Shown here piece by piece: positions 18,276 to 27,048 of a stretch of 35,583 nt of DNA (its first letter is position 1; the number at the start of each line of letters is the position of its first letter). The stretch is from contig JACQUK010000140.1 in the NCBI GenBank assembly GCA_016210325.1, positions 1 through 35,583 of the forward strand, in the 5' to 3' direction. The stretch is from Chloroflexota bacterium (GTDB lineage Bacteria > Chloroflexota > Dehalococcoidia > Lucifugimonadales > HRBIN23). The notes beneath the pieces are model-generated. The model did no database searches. It was not told the origin of the DNA and was given only the letters and a program-made list of their open reading frames with translations. Position numbers and translations under genes: made by a program.

Positions 18276-18469
18276 CTCCAGCCACACTGCCAAGCACCTA
18301 CTCCCCTGGTTCCCGTGCTTCCACCCGGTTGGTACGCCACTGTCACCACACTTGCCTCTTTCCTACAGAACTGCACCCACTCTCTGCGTACTTCACCTCT
18401 AGTCAAGAGTGGCCCTCGCCATATCTCCTTCAGGGCGATGAGAGGCATCGCCTCCGGCGGGCGCAGGAG

Positions 18470-18475
18470 TATAAT
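18470..18475 (+). promoter_or_regulatory. Consensus -10 TATAAT 7 nt upstream of ATG 18483 (possible leaderless start)
   Basis: GAGTATAATCACGTCCATG. Confidence 0.5.
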
Positions 18476-18482
18476 CACGTCC

Positions 18483-20843
18483 ATGCCTGCACACATGCCC
18501 CCTCTTGGACCTTCAGAAAGCGCTCGCTTCGAGACAGCGAGTTGGATTGTGCTATGCACGGCTGCGTTCTTCCTTACGCTTTTCGCAGCTTTCGTATGGC
18601 TCCATTGGACCACCCCATCCGACGGGGCGCGCCTCCAACCAGGGGCAAAGGCGTGGAGGCCCGAGGGCGTGGTAGTAGCACCCCTCAGGGAGCAACCCGA
18701 TGGCCTCCAGCCCGGTGACCTGGTCATAGCAGTGGATGGCCGGAGCCTGGAGTCATGGGCACGGGCCATTTTCGCACTGGGAGAGCCGCGCCTCCAATGG
18801 AAAGCGGGCCAGACCGTCACCTATACCGTGGTCCGCGACGGGCGGACCGTGGATGTGCGCATCCGGCTGGGCAGGTACCCGCTGAGTGCTGTCTTGGCCC
18901 GGGAATGGGGTGCCGTTCTCTTCGCGGGTGTATTCTTGTTGGTGGCGTTGTTTGTCTTTTTCCGACGCCCCGCTGAACCCGCTGCCCGGGTACTTCTGCT
19001 GGGCGCTTCGGGGATCATGGGCGCCACCACATGGTCTTTCGGCCTCCAGGTATCCGATATTGTTGGCGCCACTGGGCTGTGGCTGTACCGAGCCACGACC
19101 ATCGTGAGCTACTTGCTCCTATGGATTGCCCTGGTGCATTTCTGGCTGGTCTTCCCCAGGCCTCAGGCAAACCTCCTGAAATGGCGGTGGCTTCTCCCTT
19201 CACTCTATACGACACCTTATGCGTTTGTTGCCGCCTACGCCGCGGTGGCGTGGGCGGGCTCGGCAGGCATGCTGGACTGGCTCGGCCGGACCTCCCGGAC
19301 CGTCGAGCCGCTGGAGGTCTCGTTTGCCACACTCGGACTGGTGGCGGCCGCGTGGCAGCTTAGAGGCCCGCTGGACCCGGTGAGCCGGAGACGGGCGCGG
19401 TGGGTCTTGGGCGCCATGGTCATGATCAGCAGTGTCAGCGTGACTTTCGTGTTCGGGCCACAGTTGTTGCTGGGGGAACCTCTCCTCAGCATGAACGGCC
19501 TGGCGGTCCTGGCGCTTCTGTTCCCAATCTCTCTAGCATTTGGAATCCTGCGCTACCACCTCTTTGACATAGACATCATCATCAACAGGGCCCTGGTGTA
19601 CGCCACCCTCACCGCCTTCATCGTCGGCCTGTACGTCCTGATTATCGGCTCGCTGGGCACCCTGTTCCAGACCCACGGACATCTCGGCATCTCGCTTCTG
19701 GCCGCGGGCATTGTGGCGGTGCTGTTCCAGCCTATTCGCCAGCGCCTTCAGCACACCATCAACCGGTGGATGTACGGCCAGCGGGACGACCCCTACAAGG
19801 TGCTGACGCGCCTTGGACACCGCCTGGAGGGTGCCCTGCCAGTGGAATCAATCTTGCCTGCGGTGGTGGATACCGTGGCCCAAGCCCTCAAGATACCCTA
19901 TGTCGCTATTGCCCTGGGCCAAGGCCAGAAGCAGGAGGTGGTCGCAGCCCACGGCCGGCCCACCCCAGATACCTTGAGGCTTCCTCTCGTCTATCAGGGG
20001 GAAGAGCTGGGCCAGATGTTGCTGGCGCCCAGATCCCCGGGGGAGGCCTTCAACCGCGCCGACTGGCGGCTGCTCAGCGACCTGGCCCGCCAGACAGGGG
20101 TGGTCGCCCACACCGTGCGGCTGACCGAGGACCTCCGGCGGGCGCGGGAGCGGCTCGTCGTCTCCCGGGAGGAGGAGCGCCGCCGTCTACGACGTGACCT
20201 GCACGACGGGCTCGGTCCCGTTCTGGGTGGCATCACCCTGAAGCTCGATGCAGCCCGCAATCTGCTGGACCGCGACCCTGCGGCCGCGGATGCTGTGCTG
20301 GCTGATGTGAAGGGCCAAACGCAGAGGGCCCTGGCCGACATCCGTCGTCTAGCATATGCACTGCGCCCTCCGGCCCTGGACCAGCTAGGACTCGCGATGG
20401 CCCTGCGTGAATACGCCGGGGGGCTTCAGCCCGCAACGCCTGGCGGCGAGCCCTCCGAGTCCAAAGGTGTACAGGTCAGGATTGACCTTCCAGTGGACTT
20501 GCCACCTCTGCCCGCGGCCGTGGAGGTGGGAGTTTACCGCATTGCCGTAGAGGCCCTGACCAACGTGGAGCGCCACTCGCGTGCCCGTAGCTGCGTGGTC
20601 CAGCTATCTCTCGCTGACGAGAACATCCTGGAGTTAGATGTGGCCGATGACGGTGTGGGTCTCCCGCCTGGCCACACTACGGGAGTTGGTATTGCCGCCA
20701 TGAAGGAGCGGGCAGAGGAGCTGGGTGGGAGCTGCGTTGTCGAGTCAGTGCCCGGTGAAGGAACGCGGGTACGAGTATGCATCCCTGTGGGGGTGCATCA
20801 GGGGCTAATTCCGCACCCAGAGCAAGAGGCAGCCAGGAGTTGA
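18483..20843 (+). CDS. Membrane sensor histidine kinase: PDZ-like domain between TMs, multi-TM region, GAF-like, HisKA_3, HATPase_c
   Basis: PDGLQPGDLVIAVDGRSLESW PDZ-like; RYHLFDIDIIINRALVYATLTAF; VVSREEERRRLRRDLHDGLGPVLGGITLKLD H-box; VADDGVGLPPGHTTGVGIAAMKERAEELGGS; start moved from track TTG 18219, which would translate through the palindrome. Confidence 0.87.
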   Translation: MPAHMPPLGPSESARFETASWIVLCTAAFFLTLFAAFVWLHWTTPSDGARLQPGAKAWRPEGVVVAPLREQPDGLQPGDLVIAVDGRSLESWARAIFALGEPRLQWKAGQTVTYTVVRDGRTVDVRIRLGRYPLSAVLAREWGAVLFAGVFLLVALFVFFRRPAEPAARVLLLGASGIMGATTWSFGLQVSDIVGATGLWLYRATTIVSYLLLWIALVHFWLVFPRPQANLLKWRWLLPSLYTTPYAFVAAYAAVAWAGSAGMLDWLGRTSRTVEPLEVSFATLGLVAAAWQLRGPLDPVSRRRARWVLGAMVMISSVSVTFVFGPQLLLGEPLLSMNGLAVLALLFPISLAFGILRYHLFDIDIIINRALVYATLTAFIVGLYVLIIGSLGTLFQTHGHLGISLLAAGIVAVLFQPIRQRLQHTINRWMYGQRDDPYKVLTRLGHRLEGALPVESILPAVVDTVAQALKIPYVAIALGQGQKQEVVAAHGRPTPDTLRLPLVYQGEELGQMLLAPRSPGEAFNRADWRLLSDLARQTGVVAHTVRLTEDLRRARERLVVSREEERRRLRRDLHDGLGPVLGGITLKLDAARNLLDRDPAAADAVLADVKGQTQRALADIRRLAYALRPPALDQLGLAMALREYAGGLQPATPGGEPSESKGVQVRIDLPVDLPPLPAAVEVGVYRIAVEALTNVERHSRARSCVVQLSLADENILELDVADDGVGLPPGHTTGVGIAAMKERAEELGGSCVVESVPGEGTRVRVCIPVGVHQGLIPHPEQEAARS

Positions 20844-21508
20844 CGCAGTCCACAGGTCCCATTCGTGTCCTCATAGTAGATGACCACCCCGTCTACCGGG
20901 ACGGGCTGCGTACGCTCCTGACTTCCCTGCCTGATACTGAAGCTGTCGGGGAGGCCAGCACTGGAGAGGAGGCCATTGCCCTGGCTGCCAACACCTCGCC
21001 CGACGTGGTCCTCATGGATATCAAGATGCCCGGTATCAACGGCATTGAGGCCACGCGCTGCATCCTGAACGCGCAGCCTGCTGTCGCCGTTCTCATGCTG
21101 ACTATGTTTGAAGACGATAGCTCGGTTTTCGCTGCGATGCGGGCAGGGGCACGAGGGTACCTCCTCAAGGGGGCAGACCAGGCCGAGATCATCCGGGCCA
21201 TCAAGGCTGTAGCCAGTGGCGAGGCCATCTTCGGGCCGGCTATCGCCACCCGCCTCATGCACTACTTCAGCTCCCGCCAACACCCGCCGACCCCAAACGC
21301 GCTTTCGGACCTCACCGAGCGGGAACAAGAGGTGCTGGGCCTCATCGCCAGGGGCCTCAGCAACGCCGACATCTCCGGACGCCTCTTTTTGAGCCCGAAA
21401 ACGGTACGGAACCACGTGTCCAACATCCTGAGCAAGCTCCAGGTGGCCGACCGCGTGCAGGCTGCCCTCCGGGCCCGTGATGCCGGCCTGGGCAATCCTG
21501 GAGCATAG
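20840..21508 (+). CDS. NarL/FixJ-family response regulator
   Basis: IRVLIVDDHPVYRDGLRTLL; LTEREQEVLGLIARGLSNADISGRLFLSPKTVRNHVSNILSKLQVADR; possible TTG start overlapping the kinase stop; track start 20777. Confidence 0.92.
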   Translation: MTQSTGPIRVLIVDDHPVYRDGLRTLLTSLPDTEAVGEASTGEEAIALAANTSPDVVLMDIKMPGINGIEATRCILNAQPAVAVLMLTMFEDDSSVFAAMRAGARGYLLKGADQAEIIRAIKAVASGEAIFGPAIATRLMHYFSSRQHPPTPNALSDLTEREQEVLGLIARGLSNADISGRLFLSPKTVRNHVSNILSKLQVADRVQAALRARDAGLGNPGA

Positions 21509-21630
21509 GCCCCTGCCACAAGACCGGCCAGGTCTTCGTCCTCTCTCGCCCGTGCTTGCTCCCCAGATAGCTCGTCCCTCCTGACCTCGTGATGCCTGTC
21601 CCGCCTAGAACAGGACACCAGACCCATGAC

Positions 21631-21719
21631 ACCGGGACAGTGCCGCAACTACTGTGCAGGCACTCTCAGCACCAGCGCGCCCTGGTCCACATGGGTGAGA
21701 GCTGCGAGCTTGTCCCGGT
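21631..21719 (+). ncRNA. Candidate structured leader RNA upstream of the diheme cytochrome c gene
   Basis: ACCGGGACA (21631-39) pairs with TGTCCCGGT (21711-19), enclosing GTGCC/GGCAC, CTCTCA/TGAGAG with inner ACCAG/CTGGT, and AGCT-GCG-AGCT; no homology evidence. Confidence 0.25.
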
Positions 21720-21752
21720 CTACCAGCGCACAGGAATGCAGGAGGACCTCGA

Positions 21753-22670
21753 ATGCGCAAGCTGATGAAAGCGCTCAAGTGGCTCGGCATCGGGCTGGGC
21801 GGCCTACTGGGGGTGATCGTAATCGTCCTGGTGGTCCTGCTCCTTCTGGGACGCTCCCGTGTGAACAGGAGCTACGACATCCGAGTAGAGACGGTCGCCA
21901 TCCCCTCCGATGCCGCCTCCATCCAGCGCGGCCAGCACCTGGCGGAGGCTGTCGCTGGATGCCAGGGTTGCCACGGAACCAACCTGGGCGGCGACAAGAT
22001 TTTTGAAGAGCCGCCGATAGGCAGGGTATACGCTCCCAACATTACGCCAGGTCATGGCGGCATTGCTGGGACCTATACCGACAAGGACTGGGTGCGGGCC
22101 ATCCGCCACGGTGTCAGCCCCAAGGGCAAAGGGCTGCTGGTCATGCCAGCGGAGGACTTCCACAACCTGAGCGGAGAGGACCTGGGTGCCGTCGTCGCCT
22201 ATCTGAAGACCGTCCCACCGGTAGACGGCGAAACTCCGAAACCCGACCTGAAGCCGCTGGGCCGCGTGCTGGTGGCTATTGGCGCTTTTGGTGAGCCTGT
22301 GCCTGCCCAGCTTGTGGACCACACCGCACCCTTGCGCAGCTCTCCAATCATGGGCGTGAGCGCAGAGTACGGCGGATACTTGGCCTCCATCGCTGGCTGC
22401 AAAGCCTGCCACGGCAAGGACCTCTCCGGTGGCAAAAGCTCCGAGCCAGGGGCGCCGCCGGGGCCCAACCTGACGCCCGGGGGCCGCCTGAGCACATGGT
22501 CGGACCAGGACTTCATCCGTACGCTCCGCACTGGCGTGGCACCGGACGGCACCGCAATGGATGCCAAGTTCATGCCGTGGGTGAGCTTCGCGAAGATGAC
22601 CGATGAGGAGTTGGGAGCTATCTGGCGCTATCTCCGGTCGTTACCAGCAGTAGAGGGGCAGGGCCGCTAG
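21753..22670 (+). CDS. Membrane-anchored diheme cytochrome c
   Basis: N-terminal TM; two CxxCH motifs (GCQGCHGTNLGG, GCKACHGKDLSGG); cytochrome c folds LTPG...WSDQDFIRTLRTG. Confidence 0.88.
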   Translation: MRKLMKALKWLGIGLGGLLGVIVIVLVVLLLLGRSRVNRSYDIRVETVAIPSDAASIQRGQHLAEAVAGCQGCHGTNLGGDKIFEEPPIGRVYAPNITPGHGGIAGTYTDKDWVRAIRHGVSPKGKGLLVMPAEDFHNLSGEDLGAVVAYLKTVPPVDGETPKPDLKPLGRVLVAIGAFGEPVPAQLVDHTAPLRSSPIMGVSAEYGGYLASIAGCKACHGKDLSGGKSSEPGAPPGPNLTPGGRLSTWSDQDFIRTLRTGVAPDGTAMDAKFMPWVSFAKMTDEELGAIWRYLRSLPAVEGQGR

Positions 22671-22714
22671 TGTCCCGTCTCCAAAGTTCGCTGCAAAAGT
22701 CCGAGGGGCCGAGT

Positions 22715-22812
22715 TGTCATGCTTCATCCTTCTTGGGAAGGATGAAGCATCTGGTTTGGCGGGGCCACCTCCCCAGATTCTTCGCCCCGACCAGTCGGGG
22801 CTCAGAATGACA
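22715..22812. repeat. MITE/REP-like composite element bounded by TGTCAT...ATGACA
   Basis: ATGCTTCATCCTTC-TTGG-GAAGGATGAAGCAT (22719-22750, perfect 14 bp), CCAGAT/ATCTGG arms, GCCCCGAC-CA-GTCGGGGC (22784-22801), ending CTCAGAATGACA. Confidence 0.65.
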
Positions 22813-22890
22813 GTTTCGGGACAGCTTCTGGTCTAGCGAGGCTGGAGCACCCTCCGGAAACAAGCAAAGGCTCGAGGAGAAGAGTAAAGG

Positions 22891-24135
22891 ATGGCGAAGG
22901 GAGACCAGATAGCCAGCCCCTTTAGTGACGAAGTCAGGCTGCTGTTGCAGGCGGCCATGGTCATCTTTCTGGTGACCGTAGTCATCGGTATTCTGAACGG
23001 GCTAGACGTCATTGACTTTGACCGCAAGACGCTTATGGCCCATGTGCACGCCGGCACCCTGGGGTGGATTACCCTGGGCTTTTTCGCCGCCTGCCTATGG
23101 CTCTTCTCCGGAGGGCAGCCTGCGGAAGGCTGGCGGGCCCGGTCAGTACGCCCGCTGAGTTGGGCCGCCACCGGCGCCATCGCGTTCTACGTTGTTGCCT
23201 TCTACAGCGGCAACCTGACGGCACGGCTGGGTGGCGGCATCCTGACACTGACCACCATTGTCGGGTTCTTCGCCTGGGTGGTAGCCCAGAGCAGGCGCGT
23301 CCGCCTCAGCACGCCGCACCTGGCCCTGCTGGCGGCCGCTACTACGCTGACCATTGGGGCGGTGCTGGGGGTGATCATCGGGGTCTGGCTGAAGGGTGGT
23401 CTGCGGTTCCTGCCCGAAGAGGTCCTGATCAGCCATCCTACCCCCCTCGTAGTGGGCTACCTCATCCTGGCTGGCATGGCGGTCAGCGAGTGGCGGCTGA
23501 ACCCCGCCTCGGCCCAGTCCCCAGCCAGCCGCGCCGGGTGGGCACAAGTCATGCTGCCTTTCATCGGTGGGCTGGTAGTGACGGTGGGGGCGATGCTGAA
23601 CAATCAGATTATCATCGGGTTGTACGTCCCGTTAGAGGTTACCGGGGTCGCCATCTACGTGGTGAGACTCAGACGCCATGTCATGAGTGCCGCCTGGCGG
23701 GCAGGCAGCCATGAGCGCCTGTTCGCCATCAGCGCGCTTTTCCTTGTGGCCAATGTTGGCCTGTTCACCTACCTCATTATCTCGTATCTCAGCGGCGCTT
23801 ACGGCGACCCGCCGGACTTCACGCGCATCCCCGTCTGGCTTATCTTCGCCCAGGACCATGCCATGTTCATCGGGGTACTGAGCAACGGACTGTTCGGACT
23901 CCTGCACGAGGTGTCCCAGACGCGGCGCGGCTTCTCCCCCTGGGCCGATCACGTGCTGTTCTGGGGCATGAACGTGGGTGTAGTGGGGTTCGTGGTGGGG
24001 CTGATCATGCAGGAGGCCATCATCAAACAGGTGTTCACGCCCATCATGGGCGCCAGCATTCTGCTGGCCATGTTCACGTATGCCGTGCGGCTGCGAACGG
24101 GAGCCAAGGTGCCCACGCCTACCACAGCAAGCTAG
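22891..24135 (+). CDS. Polytopic membrane protein, possible distant heme-copper oxidase subunit I-like
   Basis: About 12 hydrophobic segments; His-containing AHVHAGTLGWITLGFF and QDHAMFIGVLSNGLFGLLHE; follows a diheme cytochrome c; family assignment tentative. Confidence 0.55.
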   Translation: MAKGDQIASPFSDEVRLLLQAAMVIFLVTVVIGILNGLDVIDFDRKTLMAHVHAGTLGWITLGFFAACLWLFSGGQPAEGWRARSVRPLSWAATGAIAFYVVAFYSGNLTARLGGGILTLTTIVGFFAWVVAQSRRVRLSTPHLALLAAATTLTIGAVLGVIIGVWLKGGLRFLPEEVLISHPTPLVVGYLILAGMAVSEWRLNPASAQSPASRAGWAQVMLPFIGGLVVTVGAMLNNQIIIGLYVPLEVTGVAIYVVRLRRHVMSAAWRAGSHERLFAISALFLVANVGLFTYLIISYLSGAYGDPPDFTRIPVWLIFAQDHAMFIGVLSNGLFGLLHEVSQTRRGFSPWADHVLFWGMNVGVVGFVVGLIMQEAIIKQVFTPIMGASILLAMFTYAVRLRTGAKVPTPTTAS

Positions 24136-24197
24136 TTCAGAAAGGGAGAATGCCGACCGTCCAACCGTTGTACAGGATACTGATTAAGGAGGGGACC

Positions 24198-24389
24198 ATG
24201 TCCAAAGTTCTCAGCGGCATCACCGGGCTAGCAAGCGTCTGGGTAATTTTCCTCGGGGTCTATAACATCGCTGCCCATAGAGGTGCTTCGACCGGTGAAA
24301 TCCAACAGGCTCAACTATGGGTCGGCATCCTGGCCTTGTCTGTCGGGATTGGGCTACTGGCGATGTTTCTTCAACGCATTCGAGGCTGA
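24198..24389 (+). CDS. Small two-TM membrane protein (63 aa)
   Basis: AAGGAGGGG SD before ATG 24198; MSKVLSGITGLASVWVIFLGVYNIAAHRG...LWVGILALSVGIGLLAMFLQRIRG; track start 24150. Confidence 0.65.
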   Translation: MSKVLSGITGLASVWVIFLGVYNIAAHRGASTGEIQQAQLWVGILALSVGIGLLAMFLQRIRG

Positions 24390-24552
24390 CCTTGTCAACC
24401 GGCGTCCCACCGCTGGTAGGCCCGTTTCTATGGCTTGGCGTTAGCAAAGCGCCAAAGTTGGGAGTGTAAATGGAGCGACGTCTTGGCGCTCACGCTGTCC
24501 GGCCGGCCGTTCAGCACAGAGGCTGCACCGTGGCTGGGTGAGGAGAGGTCTA

Positions 24553-25485
24553 ATGGCCACAGACGTAAGAGTCCAGGAGTATGAGATTGCCGAGCGACGC
24601 CTGTTTCAAAGGTATGGGCTGGAGCACCGCTCCCATTATGTCCAGCTCACAGGACCACCACTGCGCGCCAGGGTCATCGAGGTGGGATCAGGACCACCCG
24701 TCCTTTTCGTGCACGGGGGCGGCGGTGTAGCATCAGGGTGGGTCCCCTTGCTGGCAGAGATGAAGGGCTTTCGCATCTTTGTCGTGGACCGCCCGGGATG
24801 TGGCCTCACTGACGGCTTCAACTACCGGGGCTCAGATTTTCGGCGACATGCCGTTTCCTTCCTCGATGGTGTCATGGACGCTCTGCACCTCAAGGGCATT
24901 CCCGTTGTGGCCAACTCCATGGGCGGGCTCTGGACCTTTTGGCTTGCCCAGGAGAAGCCGGAGCGGGTGTCCGCGATCACACAGGTCGGTTGCCCTGCCC
25001 TCCTCCTCGATACCAGCGCCCCCTTCTTCATGCACCTGCTTTCAGTGAGGGGTTTGAACCGGATTCTGTTCTCTCTCCAGCGGCCCAGCGTGAAGATGGT
25101 CAAGGGTGTATTCAGAAACATGGGCCATAAACAGGAGGCTATGGAGCGCCTGCCAGGGGAATACTGGGAGTGCATGTTCCGCTCTGGGATGCTTCCCACC
25201 TACAAAGAGGGATGGCTCACTATCATCGAGCGGGTGCTGCGCCTGACCGGCCCCGCCTACGGGCTGAGTCTGCGCAAGGGGGAGCTTGAGCAGGTGAAAC
25301 AGCCGACCCTGTTCATCTGGGGTGACAACGACACATTTGGAAAGCCGGAGGTGGGCCGCCGGGCAGCCGACGTCATGCCCAATGCGAAGCTGGAGGTCGT
25401 GTCTGGCGGGCACCTGCCGTGGTTGGACGACCCAAAGCATGTTGCCAGCAGTGTCTCCACCTTCCTTCAGAAGGTCCTGGTGTGA
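24553..25485 (+). CDS. Alpha/beta hydrolase fold protein
   Basis: PPVLFVHGGGGVASGWVPLL, VVDRPGCGLTDG, VVANSMGGLWTFWLA nucleophile elbow, LFIWGDNDTFGKPE, GGHLPWLDDP. Confidence 0.88.
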   Translation: MATDVRVQEYEIAERRLFQRYGLEHRSHYVQLTGPPLRARVIEVGSGPPVLFVHGGGGVASGWVPLLAEMKGFRIFVVDRPGCGLTDGFNYRGSDFRRHAVSFLDGVMDALHLKGIPVVANSMGGLWTFWLAQEKPERVSAITQVGCPALLLDTSAPFFMHLLSVRGLNRILFSLQRPSVKMVKGVFRNMGHKQEAMERLPGEYWECMFRSGMLPTYKEGWLTIIERVLRLTGPAYGLSLRKGELEQVKQPTLFIWGDNDTFGKPEVGRRAADVMPNAKLEVVSGGHLPWLDDPKHVASSVSTFLQKVLV

Positions 25486-25707
25486 GGGTCTGAGCGACTG
25501 CGGCTCCGGCAATGTAGCGGGGGACACAGGGGATGAGGGTTGTTGGATGGGCACTAAGCAGCCCCACGCCCAGAACGATTCGGAGTCGGAGCAGCAGGGT
25601 GCGGAGACCGAGTGGCCTATCATAGAGGGGGGCAGTGGCGGACTCAGTGTAACACCTCCCATCGGGCGACGTTAAACCGGATGGAACCCGAACTTGGGAG
25701 GGGGAAC

Positions 25708-26922
25708 ATGGGCAAGCGTGCGATTCTTCTCATGGTCGCGATGCTCGTCATCGGCCTCTTTGGGGCCGCTAGCGTGCTGGCCAGCCCGAGCCTACAAGCA
25801 CCAACCGATGCAGACGTAAGAGTGACCAAGGCCGACGCACCCGACCCGGTGCTGGTGGGCCAGGACCTGACCTATACGGTCACCGTCACCAACAACGGCC
25901 CCGCGGCCGCCACAGGGGTGACTCTGACCGATACCTTGCCTGCCAACGCGACCTTCATCTCGGTCACCTTCAGCCAGGGCGGCTGTACGCTGGGTGTCGG
26001 CACCGTAACGTGCAATCTGGCCAACTTGGCCAACGGCGCCAGCGCCATAGTCACCATCCGGGTGAGGCCGACCGTTGCGGGGGTGCTGACCAACACGGCC
26101 AGTGTGGCAGCCACCCAGCAAGACCCCAATGCTGCGAACAACACGGTAAGCCAGACTACCACGGTCACCGCCGAAGTTGTCAACGCAGACCTGGAGGTCA
26201 CCAAGGCTGACGCACCCGACCCGGTGCTGGTGGGCCAGGGCCTGACCTACACGGTCACCGTCACCAACAAGGGGCCCGCGGCCGCCACGGGGGTGACCCT
26301 GACCGATACTCTGCCTGGCAACGTGACCTTCGGCTCTCTCACGTTCAGCCAGGGGAGCTGCGCCCTGAGCGGCAGCACTGTGACATGCAACCTGGGCAAC
26401 CTGGCCAACGGCGCCAGCGCCTTGGTCACCATCACCGTCACGCCAGGGGCGGCGGGCGCGCTCAGCAACACCGTCAGCGTGACAGGGGCCCAGGCTGACC
26501 CGGACGCAGCCGACAACACTGTCACCACGACAACGACAGTCAACGCGATGGCCGCTGCACCAGTTGCGGAGATCGAGTTCGAGGGCACGGTCCAGGCCTT
26601 GCCCGCCCAGGGCGTCATTGGGACCTGGACCATTCAGGGCCTTACGGTGCAGGTGAGCCAGGGCGCCGGGCTTGAGATTGAGGGGACACCTCAGGTAGGT
26701 GACTTTGTTGAGGTAGAGGGCGCGGTCTCACCAGATGGTATCGTCCACGCCCGTGAGATTAAGGGTCAAGGGTTCAAGGTCGAGGACGACGAGGATGAGG
26801 ACAACAGGGGCCGTGGCAGAGGCCATGGGCGCGGTGGGGCGGACGACGATGACGATAGGGACAACAGAGGTCGTGGCAGAGGCCACGGCAGGGGTCACGG
26901 GCGTGGCGGGGACGAGGGCTAA
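25708..26922 (+). CDS. Secreted protein with two DUF11-type repeats, DUF5666-like domain and acidic/RG-rich C-terminal tail
   Basis: Signal peptide MGKRAILLMVAMLVIGLFGAASVLAS; two copies of DLTYTVTVTNNGPAAATGVTLTDTLP; C-terminal FEGTVQALP...GDFVEVEGAVSPDGIVHAREIK; SD GGGAGGGGG before ATG 25708. Confidence 0.8.
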   Translation: MGKRAILLMVAMLVIGLFGAASVLASPSLQAPTDADVRVTKADAPDPVLVGQDLTYTVTVTNNGPAAATGVTLTDTLPANATFISVTFSQGGCTLGVGTVTCNLANLANGASAIVTIRVRPTVAGVLTNTASVAATQQDPNAANNTVSQTTTVTAEVVNADLEVTKADAPDPVLVGQGLTYTVTVTNKGPAAATGVTLTDTLPGNVTFGSLTFSQGSCALSGSTVTCNLGNLANGASALVTITVTPGAAGALSNTVSVTGAQADPDAADNTVTTTTTVNAMAAAPVAEIEFEGTVQALPAQGVIGTWTIQGLTVQVSQGAGLEIEGTPQVGDFVEVEGAVSPDGIVHAREIKGQGFKVEDDEDEDNRGRGRGHGRGGADDDDDRDNRGRGRGHGRGHGRGGDEG

Positions 26923-26958
26923 GGCCCAGGCCTTGCCTTGCCTTCCACGCTCTTAGCC

Positions 26959-26987
26959 GAGAGCCCCAGGCAATGCCTGGGGCTCTC
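26959..26987 (+). terminator. Hairpin terminator-like palindrome GAGAGCCCCAGGCA-A-TGCCTGGGGCTCTC
   Basis: Perfect 14-bp arms 37 nt after the DUF11 gene stop; no strong T run follows. Confidence 0.55.
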
Positions 26988-27048
26988 CGTTCGCCGGGGA
27001 CCAGCTTCGGAGAGGGCGGCACCGGGTCCGGTCTGGTATGCTAGTTGT

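Noticed and set aside
18219-18482. N-terminal extension of the histidine kinase from TTG 18219
   Set aside because: Would encode the 40-bp palindrome and places the first TM about 100 aa in; a consensus -10 lies inside it, favouring ATG 18483
21631-21719. tRNA or tRNA-like gene
   Set aside because: Cloverleaf-like folding but no T-loop GTTCRA consensus, wrong stem lengths and no plausible anticodon arm
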